Source: CANNBR01 sp964604015 (GTDB lineage: Bacteria; Babelota; Babeliae; Babelales; CAIQNR01). Taken from it: 64,000 nucleotides of DNA. The DNA is taken from the NCBI GenBank assembly GCA_964604015.1, contig CAZRXF010000006.1, positions 58,963-122,962 on the forward strand, written 5' to 3'. Shown in pieces: positions 32,649 to 41,381 of this stretch (within the stretch, counting starts at the first letter, position 1; the number at the start of each line of letters is the position of its first letter). The notes under the pieces are model-generated. The model made no database searches. It worked only from the letters and a program-made list of their open reading frames with translations, and was not told the origin of the DNA. Position numbers and translations under genes: made by a program.

Positions 32649-33269
32649 ATGTGTTTTTCTGCGCAAGCAAGTTTTGGAGCAAGTATCGTGTTGGGAATTA
32701 TGGGAGTCTATGCTCTCAAAAAGGCAATCCCATCACAGCGTTTTTTGGCCACAGTGCCATTGTTTTTTGCTATTCAGCAAGCATGTGAAGGTATCGTTTG
32801 GGTGACGTATAGCAATCCTGCACATGCGTTATTAACAACACTGGCTACCTATAGTTTTTGCTTTTTTGCGTTCTTCTTTTGGCCGATTTGGATTCCGATT
32901 ACTACCATAAAAATGGAAACTGACCCGCGACGGCAGACGATTCTTCAGGGAATTCTTATTATTGGTTCACTTGTCTCATCAGTGCTCATTTTTTCTGTAT
33001 TTCAGAATGGAATACAAACAACTGTCTCTTGCCATCACATACGCTACGATCTTTTTTTGCCGACATTCTTGAGCAATGTAGGCATCGTTTTTTACTGCAT
33101 CGCCACCATTCTGCCGTTGTTTGTTTCTAGCAAACGCTGGCTCTCACTTTTTGGCGTTCTCACGATTGGATCAGTGGCGCTTTCAGCCTTCTTTTATGAA
33201 ACCTTTTTTGTGTCAGTCTGGTGCTTTTTTGCAGCTCTCCTGAGCAGTGTGATTATTTGGATTCTGTGA
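32649..33269 (+). CDS. DUF6629-like membrane protein
   Basis: A 206-residue protein with six or seven TM segments. The opening MCFSAQASFGASIVLGIMGV and the later PLFFAIQQACEGIVWVTY match a family I know as DUF6629, which starts MCFSAxASF and has a QQxxEGxxW motif. Function is unknown. A GGGGAGAAGGA ribosome site precedes the ATG. Its last 17 bp overlap the end of the convergent ankyrin gene, which is unusual but supported by both frames. Confidence 0.75.
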   Translation: MCFSAQASFGASIVLGIMGVYALKKAIPSQRFLATVPLFFAIQQACEGIVWVTYSNPAHALLTTLATYSFCFFAFFFWPIWIPITTIKMETDPRRQTILQGILIIGSLVSSVLIFSVFQNGIQTTVSCHHIRYDLFLPTFLSNVGIVFYCIATILPLFVSSKRWLSLFGVLTIGSVALSAFFYETFFVSVWCFFAALLSSVIIWIL

Positions 33270-34560
33270 CAGAAGGGAACAGTCTTATGAGACATGCCAT
33301 GCCCAAGGCTTGTTTCTCTCCCTCATTTACAGCAAATCGTCCCTCAAAGCACTCATATTCCAAGAAAAGCTGAATCAAGGTTGGCAACAAACATGCATCA
33401 GCTTTTTCAGCTGAAAAGGGAGTAAGCATTCCTACCAAGCTTTTATGCGGTTCATAATTTTCGTCAGAAGAGGAAGGGGAACTATCTGTATCCATAATTT
33501 CTGCCTCACTGTGGCGAGCCCTAAGAAAAGGAATCATGCCCACAAATGCGTCGTAAACCCGAGTTTGAAGATTGTCTGACACCCGCAGTTTCCCCATTGA
33601 TGACTGTTGTGTATATGACCGCCCAAGGGATACAAGATTGTCCTGCGCCCTTTGTACTAATAGCTTTAATATCGTTTTTAAAAAACTAGCACGTTCTTGC
33701 CTGCGTATATCAAACACCCCTCCGGGAACAAAAGATAGTTTTCCGTTGGCAGGATGATAGTGATGAGGAATAACAGCTCCATACTGCACCAAAGTCTGAA
33801 TAGCTTGTTCGAGAGCAACACAGGACTCGTGAGTATCTCCACCGCTTGTTTCCTCTTCGTTTTTTCTTTCTTTTGCTCGCTTTGCATTAAAATAGTAGGC
33901 AAGATAAGCACCCAAAATAGAAAGATCTTTACCATCAATATGATTAGGGTTTGCTCCCCGAGAACATAGAAATGCGGTATTGTTGGGATTTGTATAATAA
34001 AAAAGAGGCGTTCTGCCGTCTCTATCCTTACCATCGACACTTGCTCCTGCCGCTAGAAGCATATCTCCAATACCATCATAAGAGGAAACATAGAAAAATG
34101 GCTCTCTCCCTTTTATATCCCTTTCGACAACCTGGTCTTTACGAGCAGTAAGAAGAAGTTTGACTACATCAGGATGGCCACTATTACCGACAGCCCAATG
34201 AAGCGGATTTTTTCCTGCATTATCTGCTTCCAGAGGAACTTTTACTTTGGTAACAAGATGCGTAGTAACCCCAACCGATCCATACCGAGCTGCAAGATGC
34301 GCAAGAGTCACCCCTTCCTCTCCTTTTGCACAAGGATTAATACGTCCTGCTTCAAGCAAAGCTAGCACGCCGCTCTCTCTTGTAGCACTCTTTCCCGCAA
34401 GCTCTCTTTGTGCAAATTGAATCGCACTCGCATCATCAATGTTCTGAAGGGAAGGGCCATGCCATGCCATGATGGTAGTGTGCATAGAACGCCCACATGT
34501 TCTTACTTCACCCTGCATAACCAAAAAAATGAGCCCGGTAATCCTTAACTCCCTTTTCAT
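33253..34560 (-). CDS. Ankyrin-repeat protein
   Basis: A 435-residue protein with a hydrophobic N-terminus (LRITGLIFLVMQGEVRTCG) that may be a signal peptide. Four or five ankyrin units occupy about residues 84-215: GVTLAHLAARYGSVGVTTHL, KNPLHWAVGNSGHPDVVKLL, a degenerate GREPFFYVSSYDGIGDMLLA, DGRTPLFYYTNPNNTAFLCS. The C-terminal half is unassigned and has a Ser/Asp stretch (DTDSSPSSSDENY). It may be a host-interaction protein (inference). Starts 28 bp after the symporter gene on the same strand. Confidence 0.8.
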   Translation of the reverse strand: MKRELRITGLIFLVMQGEVRTCGRSMHTTIMAWHGPSLQNIDDASAIQFAQRELAGKSATRESGVLALLEAGRINPCAKGEEGVTLAHLAARYGSVGVTTHLVTKVKVPLEADNAGKNPLHWAVGNSGHPDVVKLLLTARKDQVVERDIKGREPFFYVSSYDGIGDMLLAAGASVDGKDRDGRTPLFYYTNPNNTAFLCSRGANPNHIDGKDLSILGAYLAYYFNAKRAKERKNEEETSGGDTHESCVALEQAIQTLVQYGAVIPHHYHPANGKLSFVPGGVFDIRRQERASFLKTILKLLVQRAQDNLVSLGRSYTQQSSMGKLRVSDNLQTRVYDAFVGMIPFLRARHSEAEIMDTDSSPSSSDENYEPHKSLVGMLTPFSAEKADACLLPTLIQLFLEYECFEGRFAVNEGEKQALGMACLIRLFPSVTESK

Positions 34561-34588
34561 TCTTTCTCCCCTTTTTCTGAAAGAAAAA

Positions 34589-35899
34589 CTACACCCTAAG
34601 AATTTTATCGTAACGAAATGCCAGAATCAGCAGTCCAATAATATGGGGAATTGCCACAAGCACTTGAATGATATCCATCATTTCCCAGATTAATTGCACC
34701 TTCATGAGTGCGCCACCAAAAATAATCAGACACAAAAATGCATAAAACCATTTCATGCCCCGTTCTTTAAAAAACGACGCGTAGCTTTGGCTTGCATTGA
34801 AAGAATTTCCAATGACCGTTGTGACCACAAACAGCGTGATACTCGTAAACAGCACCCATTTACCAAGGCCCGATGAGTAATTTTTAAAAACTTCATACAT
34901 AAGCGTGTTACTAAATGTTGTAGTTGTCAGCCACACTCCTGTTGCGAGTACCAACAACCCCGAAAGAAAGGCAATCGTGGTATCACAAATGATAGAAAAC
35001 ATCGCAAGAATCGCCTGATCTGGAGCCTTATCAGCATCAGTCATAGAGTGCGCAATGGACGAAGAACCGAGTCCTGCTTCAGTAATGTGCATATTACGGT
35101 GAATGCCAACCCGCATAGCAGAAAGCAATGTTGCTCCAAGAAACCCACCCGCTGCAGCTTGATAGGTAAAGGCACTTTTAAACACCAATGCTATAGCGCC
35201 AAAAAGCGCAGGAATGTCACTTAACAAAATACTTAAAGCAAACCCAACATAGAGTACGAACATCAGAGGAACTAACTTGCTAGCAAGGCTACCAATGCGT
35301 TTAATCCCACCAATCAAAACAATGAAGGTGAAAATGGCAAGCGCACTCCCCGTTGCTACACGTGGCATTGATTCCATCGAAAAGATACTTGCAAGCGTAT
35401 TTGCTTGCATTCCCGACCAGCCAGCAAACATGAACAACGTAAGCGCCGCGTACCAGCGAGCGAGAAACCCACTGACCGCTTTAAGATATTGCGTTGGCCC
35501 ACCAATAATGGTGCCATCCTGCAACCGAGTACGCATGTTTACGGCAAAAAGAACTTCGGTAAATTTGGTAACTGATCCAAAAAATGAGTACGCGATCAAC
35601 CAAAAGAGTGCTCCCGGACCACCAGTCATAATCGCAATGGAAGGTCCCACAATATTACCCATACCGATGGTGGTCGCCATTGCAGCAAACACCGCCTGGA
35701 AAGGATTAATGGTTTTTTCGTTTTTTACTTCGTGATGATGTTTTACGCCTTTTTTAAGAAGTGTGACAAGGCGAGGAAAGGCACGAATCTGAACGAAGCG
35801 AGTTTTTAAGGTAAGAATAATGCCAGAACCTAGAAAAACGACCAATGAGGGGATAGCGAGCGTCTCATTAACCCAGTGACACACATCCAGCAATGTCAT
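34589..35899 (-). CDS. Sodium:alanine symporter (AGCS family)
   Basis: A 436-residue membrane protein with about ten TM segments and the AGCS signature: GMGNIVGPSIAIMTGGPGAL followed by WLIAYSFFGSVTKFTE and GGPTQYL. ITEAGLGSSSIAH and GNSFNASQSYASFFKERG also match. Members import alanine or glycine with Na+. For an amino-acid-dependent organism this would be a nutrient importer, and alanine could feed the ligase encoded nearby. A GGAG site precedes the ATG. Confidence 0.93.
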   Translation of the reverse strand: MTLLDVCHWVNETLAIPSLVVFLGSGIILTLKTRFVQIRAFPRLVTLLKKGVKHHHEVKNEKTINPFQAVFAAMATTIGMGNIVGPSIAIMTGGPGALFWLIAYSFFGSVTKFTEVLFAVNMRTRLQDGTIIGGPTQYLKAVSGFLARWYAALTLFMFAGWSGMQANTLASIFSMESMPRVATGSALAIFTFIVLIGGIKRIGSLASKLVPLMFVLYVGFALSILLSDIPALFGAIALVFKSAFTYQAAAGGFLGATLLSAMRVGIHRNMHITEAGLGSSSIAHSMTDADKAPDQAILAMFSIICDTTIAFLSGLLVLATGVWLTTTTFSNTLMYEVFKNYSSGLGKWVLFTSITLFVVTTVIGNSFNASQSYASFFKERGMKWFYAFLCLIIFGGALMKVQLIWEMMDIIQVLVAIPHIIGLLILAFRYDKILRV

Positions 35900-35970
35900 G
35901 CTTTACTCCTGCACCTAACCATGCGCAAACAACGACGTACTGCGCATTTTGAACAAAATAAAGATCAAAC

Positions 35971-36579
35971 TTATACCTTTTTTGCAAGAAAAGATAGCGC
36001 CTTACGCATGAGTACATCGAACGCAACATCACCTGTCTGGGCATCTTGAGAAAGATGTGAAAGTGCTTGATCGATCTCCTGGCGCGAATAATTAAGTGAC
36101 TGAAGAACTTGCGTAATATTTTTCCACTGTTCAAGCATGGCTGTTTCTTCGGCACTACCTACATCCCAAGTGCGGTCGACCAGCGCCGTCACCTTATGCT
36201 TCAACTGAACAATCAGCTGTTCGGCTTTTTTAGGCCCAATCCCGCTAATACTGCTCAAGGTCTTAATGTCAGCGGTCTGAATAGCTTTCAGAAACGCCGT
36301 TGGCGAAAGATGCTGTAAAATAAGCAGTGCAATCTTAGGACCAATCCCCGAACAGCCAATAACGAGAATAAAAATCGCCTTTTCGTATTCATTGGAAAAA
36401 CCATACAACGTGGGACCTTGTTCTTGATTCCACTGCAGGTACGTGGCAACGGTCACCTCTTTTTCTCTTTGAAAGAGCTCAGGATTGGGGACTAAAAGAG
36501 AAAACCCGACCCCGTGAACCTCAACCGTAAGCTGATTTTCCACCACTCCTTTAACCGTTCCACGAATATACGAAAACAT
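35971..36579 (-). CDS. ruvA: Holliday junction helicase subunit RuvA
   Basis: The start at 36579 (MFSYIRGTVKGVVENQLTVE) follows GAGGG and gives the usual 202 residues. OB domain (1-65), two helix-hairpin-helix motifs (GCSGIGPKIALLIL and SISGIGPKKAEQLIVQLK), and a C-terminal domain (LNYSRQEIDQALSHL) that contacts RuvB. RuvA tetramers hold the junction during branch migration. ruvB and ruvC are not adjacent. Confidence 0.95.
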   Translation of the reverse strand: MFSYIRGTVKGVVENQLTVEVHGVGFSLLVPNPELFQREKEVTVATYLQWNQEQGPTLYGFSNEYEKAIFILVIGCSGIGPKIALLILQHLSPTAFLKAIQTADIKTLSSISGIGPKKAEQLIVQLKHKVTALVDRTWDVGSAEETAMLEQWKNITQVLQSLNYSRQEIDQALSHLSQDAQTGDVAFDVLMRKALSFLAKKV

Positions 36580-36706
36580 ACAACCCTCGCCAAAAAACAG
36601 TGATTTTACCTTTACGCTACTGGCTTTCTGTAAAAAAACAACCTCACATTTTTTGTATGTTATCATCACCCTGGGCTTATTTTACTTAGTTTTATAGAAG
36701 AGCGCG

Positions 36707-36734
36707 TTGACAAACAGGCCTGGTATGATACATT
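36707..36734 (+). promoter_or_regulatory. Candidate promoter of tRNA-Gly
   Basis: Perfect TTGACA (36707-36712) with TACATT (36729-36734) after 16 bp, ending 13 bp before the mature tRNA 5' end. Confidence 0.5.
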
Positions 36735-36747
36735 TGCCGTATGTTCT

Positions 36748-36823
36748 GCGGGAATAGCTCAACTGGTAGAGCGTTGCCTTGCCATGGCAAAGGTCGCGGG
36801 TTCGAATCCCGTTTCCCGCTCCA
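36748..36823 (+). tRNA. tRNA-Gly(GCC)
   Basis: Cloverleaf: acceptor GCGGGAA pairs with TTCCCGC, anticodon arm TTGCC-TTGCCAT-GGCAA with anticodon GCC at 36781-36783, T-arm with GGTTCGAATCC. CCA (36821-36823) is encoded. Sits between ruvA (minus) and the Jag_N gene (plus). Confidence 0.97.
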
Positions 36824-36964
36824 GAACACTCTCGGATTTCCCCTCTCTTTCACTACTTACTATCCCCAGCGCCTTTTGGTATACTGCGTAGTATCGTTGT
36901 GAGATTTAAGGCTCCTGGACGCGTTTGTCGGAGCATACTCCCTAAAGAAAGGTTATCTAATACA

Positions 36965-37921
36965 ATGAAATCACTGGTCGAAGAAGCTTCTTCGGTGGTA
37001 AAGGCCATCGAGAAAGCATGGAACCGCGCAGGTTGCCCTCAAACCTTCTCTGTAAAGGTCTTTGAGACGCCTGAAACCAATTTCTTTGGATTTACTACTA
37101 AATCCGCCAAAGTTGGGATTTTCTTCGAAGAAGAAGCTCCTTCCCAACAAAAAAAGTACACATCCCAAAATCGCGAGCAACGTTCACAGAATAATCGCTC
37201 GCAACAAAAGGGTCGTACAGATCGCGCAGAAAACAATTTCTCGCGTAAACAAGAAGATGCCGACGATCTCGTGCAAATAGAGTCACGTCGCGCTCACCAT
37301 ACTGCTCGTCAACCACAACAAGGGCAACGCCAAAATAACCAACAAAGAGATGGCCAACAGTCACGCTCCCAAGGTTCGCAAGAAGGCCGCCAACAAAGCC
37401 GTGGTGACAAACAATCTGGTCAAGGCAATCATCAAGCCCGCCCACAACAACATGGTGAAAGGCAACACCGTCAGCCTCGTGCTGAAGCCCCTCGTTATGA
37501 ACAACGCCCTGAACAGGAACGTGAGTTTAGCGCTCCGACACATCACGAACAGCACCAGGAACATTTTGAAGAAGTTCGCCAAGACCGTGCTCCTCGTGAA
37601 CGTCGAGACAGAGATCGAGACAGGGACAGAGAAGGCAGAGATCGCAACAGAGATGAATCTCGTTCATCTCGAAGCGAAGGCAGGGAAGGCCGCGATGGAA
37701 GGAGACGTAACGATCGTCCTCGCCGTGCTCAACGCCATGAATTTGATGAACAACGTCCATTATTTAACGAAGCACCAGAACAGTCACAATCTCACGAATC
37801 AGCACCACAGCACTCTTCTGAAGCAGTAACCACTGCACCAGCCCTTGTTCCTCAAAAGAAGGTTCTCAAGGTCTCTGGTCGTCGTTATTCAGCTCCTGTT
37901 AAAAAAACTGACGAAGAATAA
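36965..37921 (+). CDS. Jag_N-domain protein with long disordered Arg/Gln-rich tail
   Basis: The ATG at 36965 is the first sensible start downstream of the tRNA and gives 318 residues. Residues 1-57 (AIEKAWNRAGCPQTFSVKVF, NFFGFTTKSAKVGIFF) match Jag_N, the N-terminal domain of Jag/KhpB RNA-binding proteins. The KH and R3H domains that should follow are absent. Instead, about 240 residues are low-complexity Gln/Arg/Asp/Glu/His (for example RRDRDRDRDREGRDRNRDE). It directly precedes mnmE, the place of jag in the rnpA-yidC-jag-mnmE cluster, so it is probably the local Jag equivalent. The tail may bind RNA (inference). Confidence 0.75.
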   Translation: MKSLVEEASSVVKAIEKAWNRAGCPQTFSVKVFETPETNFFGFTTKSAKVGIFFEEEAPSQQKKYTSQNREQRSQNNRSQQKGRTDRAENNFSRKQEDADDLVQIESRRAHHTARQPQQGQRQNNQQRDGQQSRSQGSQEGRQQSRGDKQSGQGNHQARPQQHGERQHRQPRAEAPRYEQRPEQEREFSAPTHHEQHQEHFEEVRQDRAPRERRDRDRDRDREGRDRNRDESRSSRSEGREGRDGRRRNDRPRRAQRHEFDEQRPLFNEAPEQSQSHESAPQHSSEAVTTAPALVPQKKVLKVSGRRYSAPVKKTDEE

Positions 37922-37950
37922 ACCACTCTTGAAATTGTAAAGCCTGCACC

Positions 37951-39324
37951 ATGCTGACTGATACGATTGTTGCTCAATGTACGCCCCGCGCAAGCGGAGC
38001 AATTGCGCTGCTGCGTATCTCAGGGCCGCAGGCTTTTTCTATTGCTGACCGTTGTGCACTCCTTTCTTCAGGGCACGCACTTTCTACAGTTCCTACGCAT
38101 ACCATTCACCATGGGTGGGTAGTTGATGCCCAGGGCACCAAGCTCGATGAAGTTCTTTTTTTGGTAATGCATGCGCCACGCACATTTACTGGTGAACACA
38201 CAGTCGAAATTACCTGCCATAACAACCAATTTTTAATCGAACTTCTTATCGAACGCATTATTGCGTGTGGTACACGTCCAGCTCAAGCAGGAGAATTTAC
38301 TCGTGCCGCTGTTGAAAACAATAAGATCGATTTACTCCAAGCAGAGGCAATCAATGAACTTATTCATGCTAACAGCCAACAAGGACTACGCCACGCACTT
38401 GATCAACTTAGGGGAACGCTTTCACATCATCTTGCAGAACTTGAAATACAAGTCTTGCGTATCATCGGATTGTGTGAAGCAAGCTTTGAATTTTTAGAAG
38501 AAGATGTTGATTTCAGCGATAAGCTTTCAGAAGCATTTCAAAACATCTTTGTCTCACTCTCACACCTTAAAAAAAGTTTTGACCAACAACATCTGGTACG
38601 CCAAGGGGTCAGAATAGCCCTCGTGGGAACAGTCAACGCCGGTAAATCATCTTTGTTTAACGCTCTCATTGGCAAAAATCGCGCCATTGTCACCAACATT
38701 GCAGGAACCACACGCGATGTCATTGAAGCAGGATCGTATCACGAAGGGCTCTACCGCACGTTTGTCGACACAGCCGGTCTGCGCACCACCGATGACATAA
38801 TCGAACGGGAAGGTATCGAACGCTCCTACCAAGAGGCACAACACGCAGATCTTGTGTTACTCATTAATGACGCAAGTCGCACGCTGACCGACTCTGAAAA
38901 AGAGATCTATGCAACAATTCTCGATCGCTATCCAGCAAAAACCATTTTTGTACACAACAAAATTGATGCTCTTGACCCACAAGCACTTACTCTTTTTAGC
39001 GCTTCTTCTGTTGCCATCATCCCTGTTTCAACACAAACAGGTGAAGGTATTGAAACGTTACATCAAATGATTTCACAAGCTATTGAAGAGCTGATGACAA
39101 AGACTGAATGTCCCTTTCTGCTTAATAAACGACAGATGAGTTTGCTGATAAGTTTTGAAAACAAACTTAAAGAGGCAGCGCAGTTTTTAGAAAAACCAAT
39201 CCAATACGAACTCCTTGCGCATCACCTGAAAGATGCTCTTGCCGTACTGACTGAACTGACCGGAAAATCGGTCAGCGAAAAAGCCATGGACATGATTTTC
39301 AGAGATTTCTGCGTGGGAAAGTAA
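37951..39324 (+). CDS. mnmE: tRNA modification GTPase MnmE
   Basis: A 457-residue protein of normal length. The N-terminal tetrahydrofolate-binding domain starts DTIVAQCTPRASGAIALLRI and has GEFTRAAVENNKIDLLQAEA. The inserted G domain has GTVNAGKSSLFNALIG (G1), IAGTTRD (G2), DTAGLR (G3) and NKID (G4). The C-terminal FCVGK carries the conserved Cys. With MnmG it installs the cmnm5 group on U34 of tRNAs. It is 29 bp downstream of the Jag-like gene, likely the same operon. Confidence 0.97.
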   Translation: MLTDTIVAQCTPRASGAIALLRISGPQAFSIADRCALLSSGHALSTVPTHTIHHGWVVDAQGTKLDEVLFLVMHAPRTFTGEHTVEITCHNNQFLIELLIERIIACGTRPAQAGEFTRAAVENNKIDLLQAEAINELIHANSQQGLRHALDQLRGTLSHHLAELEIQVLRIIGLCEASFEFLEEDVDFSDKLSEAFQNIFVSLSHLKKSFDQQHLVRQGVRIALVGTVNAGKSSLFNALIGKNRAIVTNIAGTTRDVIEAGSYHEGLYRTFVDTAGLRTTDDIIEREGIERSYQEAQHADLVLLINDASRTLTDSEKEIYATILDRYPAKTIFVHNKIDALDPQALTLFSASSVAIIPVSTQTGEGIETLHQMISQAIEELMTKTECPFLLNKRQMSLLISFENKLKEAAQFLEKPIQYELLAHHLKDALAVLTELTGKSVSEKAMDMIFRDFCVGK

Positions 39325-39417
39325 GGACAACATCTAATTTTCTAAATCTCGTAATTTCACGATCGTCTGATACGGTAACGAAATGCCGTAAAACTCGTTA
39401 TCTCAGGAAAGATCCTC

Positions 39418-39840
39418 ATGAAAAAAATCATCATTCTTTTTGTTATTTTTACAATCAGTCACTCATCCCTTATTGTAGCCTCCGAAAAAGCAAACCAAAA
39501 AGAAGAATCAATGCAATCCGAACAAACTCCAGCAGTGCTATGGAAAATAGTTTCGTTAGAAAACTGGAATGCAAGCCAAAACAAAAAAACGTTGGTCCTC
39601 TCGTCAGATGATGACGCGTTCATTCATCTTTCAAAAGATAATCAGTATCCAAAAGTGCTCGAAAAATACTGGCCCGGTAAGGAATGTGTGCTTCTTTTAG
39701 TAAAAACGTCGGAGCTTATTGGCCGCCTTGTCTTTGAGCCCAATAGACCAGGCGGAGAAAGTTACTATCACCTCTATGAAGGGTCAATTCCCCTTACCGC
39801 CATTACCCAGGCATCCTTTGTAAAGGCAACTCACCTCTAA
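39418..39840 (+). CDS. Secreted DUF952-family protein
   Basis: A 140-residue protein with signal peptide (KKIIILFVIFTISHSSLIVA). The rest is a DUF952 domain: LWKIVSLENWNAS, DDAFIHLSKDNQYPKVLEKY, ECVLLLVKTSELIGRLVFEP, YYHLYEGSIPLTAI. DUF952 proteins are usually cytoplasmic, about 110 residues, of unknown biochemistry. Export is the notable feature. It follows mnmE by about 93 bp and may have its own promoter. Confidence 0.8.
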   Translation: MKKIIILFVIFTISHSSLIVASEKANQKEESMQSEQTPAVLWKIVSLENWNASQNKKTLVLSSDDDAFIHLSKDNQYPKVLEKYWPGKECVLLLVKTSELIGRLVFEPNRPGGESYYHLYEGSIPLTAITQASFVKATHL

Positions 39841-39909
39841 ATCTCCATTCAATAGTCTGAGCTTAAAATAAGAGAGCTCTATCCTTCCCTTGAGATCTTC
39901 CTCATACTC

Positions 39910-39937
39910 TTGCTATATTTTCTAATAGAAATACAAT
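39910..39937 (+). promoter_or_regulatory. Candidate promoter
   Basis: TTGCTA (39910-39915) and TACAAT (39932-39937), 16 bp apart, about 26 bp before the ATG at 39963. A good match, with the same TTGCTA -35 as the PP2C gene. Confidence 0.55.
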
Positions 39938-39962
39938 AGTGCCATAAAATGGAGAAGATCCC

Positions 39963-40604
39963 ATGAATAAGCTCACAAAGAATTTTTTACTGTTAACTAT
40001 CCTCTTCACCTCCGCTGGTTTAAAGCCAGCAGCTGCTGCGGGCAGTGATGATGAGGAATGCCTCTTTACCCCTAATGCAGCATTTTGTATTGAAGGTGCT
40101 GGATCTCATCGTCAGGCATGGGCAGATGTGAATGCAGATCTTGCCGAAGCTGCTGAAGTTGCAACCGAGATTGTCACCACTCAGCAGGCTCAGCAGGCGA
40201 CTCTTGCTAGACTGAGTACTGCACTTGCAACGCTGCAAAGCGATGTCCAACGAAGAACAACTGAAATCGATGGATCGCCCCAAGATATTTTTAAAGGTCA
40301 GATCTATCGCTCGCTTAATCTCACGGCAAATAACATATGTTCATACCTAACCCCCCAGGTTCTTTCTATCCTCGTAAGCCGGGAAAGGGCAGCCGCTGTT
40401 CTTGCGCTCATAGAACAATTTCACACAGGAAGTGTTGGTCTTGAATCGGATTTTGCAAAAAGTCATAGGTCCGAACATACCAAAAATAAAATACGCAATA
40501 GTCTCGTCGACCTTCAACGCCTTGAATATGCAATTACAGGAATTGGCAACGATGCAGTCAGCGCCCACAGACGTGAAGGCGGTGCATTCAGCAGGGTTCA
40601 ATAA
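39963..40604 (+). CDS. Secreted helical protein of unknown function
   Basis: A 213-residue unknown with a signal peptide (KLTKNFLLLTILFTSAGLKP). An Ala-rich coiled-coil segment (residues 48-100, ADLAEAAEVATEIVTTQQAQ) precedes further helices. No recognised family. The ribosome site is AAAATGGAGAA, the variant shared by other secreted genes here. Confidence 0.65.
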   Translation: MNKLTKNFLLLTILFTSAGLKPAAAAGSDDEECLFTPNAAFCIEGAGSHRQAWADVNADLAEAAEVATEIVTTQQAQQATLARLSTALATLQSDVQRRTTEIDGSPQDIFKGQIYRSLNLTANNICSYLTPQVLSILVSRERAAAVLALIEQFHTGSVGLESDFAKSHRSEHTKNKIRNSLVDLQRLEYAITGIGNDAVSAHRREGGAFSRVQ

Positions 40605-40620
40605 GAACAATCAGCCAAAA

Positions 40621-40647
40621 AAGAGAGGCCCTTTACAGGCCTCTCTT
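40621..40647. terminator. Bidirectional terminator
   Basis: AAGAGAGGCC (40621-40630) pairs with GGCCTCTCTT (40638-40647), flanked by A-run and T-run. Separates the convergent genes ending at 40604 and 40672. Confidence 0.82.
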
Positions 40648-40671
40648 TTGTTTTCAGGTAAGAAAAACGAG

Positions 40672-41292
40672 TTACGCGCTGAGCGGAATAATCTCTACGC
40701 GGCGGTTTTCTTGCACTTTTCCTGGAGCGTCGATTGCTGGTTTTGTTGCGCCAAATCCAACTGGTTTTACCAAAGTATGATCGATACCGGCATCTGCAAG
40801 CGCACTTGCCATGGTATGAGCACGTTTTTGTGAAATCGCTAAGTTATATAGTTCGCTGATGTAATGTTTGTCAGCATGCCCTTCAACTTTGAGCATTTTA
40901 CCTTCTGCAACCATTGCCTTCCCTTGAGCAACGTCAACCTTTACGGCATCTTCTTGGTCAGGTCTGATGTTGTAGCGGTCAAAGTCAAAAAATACTTTCT
41001 CAAAGGCCTGTGCTCCTTGACCTTCTTCCTTCCAGGCAACTTGTCTTTGCCCGTTGGTACCAACAGTTGAAAGAGATTCTTCGTCAGCATCATCAAGCAC
41101 AAAAGCATCTAAGTCTTTGTTGTAACGTTTTGAACCCTTTTTAGATCCAGAAAGGTTAAACCCTCTGCCTACCGCTTGAGCTGTTTTAGTTTCTGATTTT
41201 TTCTTTTTCTTAAGGCAACCTGTCAAACCCATCAATGGGACAAGTAGCATGACAACGGACAAAAATGATTTTGTTTTCGCGTCGATGTTCAT
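40672..41292 (-). CDS. pal: Pal-like OmpA-family lipoprotein
   Basis: A 206-residue lipoprotein with lipobox LTGC (Cys near residue 26) followed by a Lys-rich stretch (KKKKK), a 60-residue linker and an OmpA C-terminal peptidoglycan-binding domain. FFDFDRYNIRP, VEGHADKHYISELYNLAISQ and QENRRVEII are the family motifs. Pal tethers the outer membrane to peptidoglycan with the Tol system. No tolB is adjacent, so other OmpA-lipoproteins remain possible. GGAGTG precedes the ATG. Confidence 0.88.
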   Translation of the reverse strand: MNIDAKTKSFLSVVMLLVPLMGLTGCLKKKKKSETKTAQAVGRGFNLSGSKKGSKRYNKDLDAFVLDDADEESLSTVGTNGQRQVAWKEEGQGAQAFEKVFFDFDRYNIRPDQEDAVKVDVAQGKAMVAEGKMLKVEGHADKHYISELYNLAISQKRAHTMASALADAGIDHTLVKPVGFGATKPAIDAPGKVQENRRVEIIPLSA

Positions 41293-41381
41293 TGTTCACT
41301 CCTCACTTTTAGAAATTCTTTTTATTCTGAAATATGAGGAACGACAGTATCACATTTTTTGTAACTTGACCACTTTTGCCG

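Noticed and set aside
32571..32649. Upstream in-frame extension of the secreted protein gene at 31438
   Set aside because: It would bury the signal peptide and lacks a ribosome site; GTG 32451 has GGAGGT.
35277..35735. Plus-strand 152-codon open frame
   Set aside because: Lies wholly inside the Na+/alanine symporter gene on the other strand; composition is an antisense artefact.
36779..36964. Open frame extending the Jag_N gene upstream through tRNA-Gly
   Set aside because: It would start inside the tRNA; Jag_N homology begins at 36965.
37350..37829. Second open frame within the Jag_N gene, and antisense frames there
   Set aside because: Low-complexity codon use leaves alternative frames open; none has a start site or recognisable domain.
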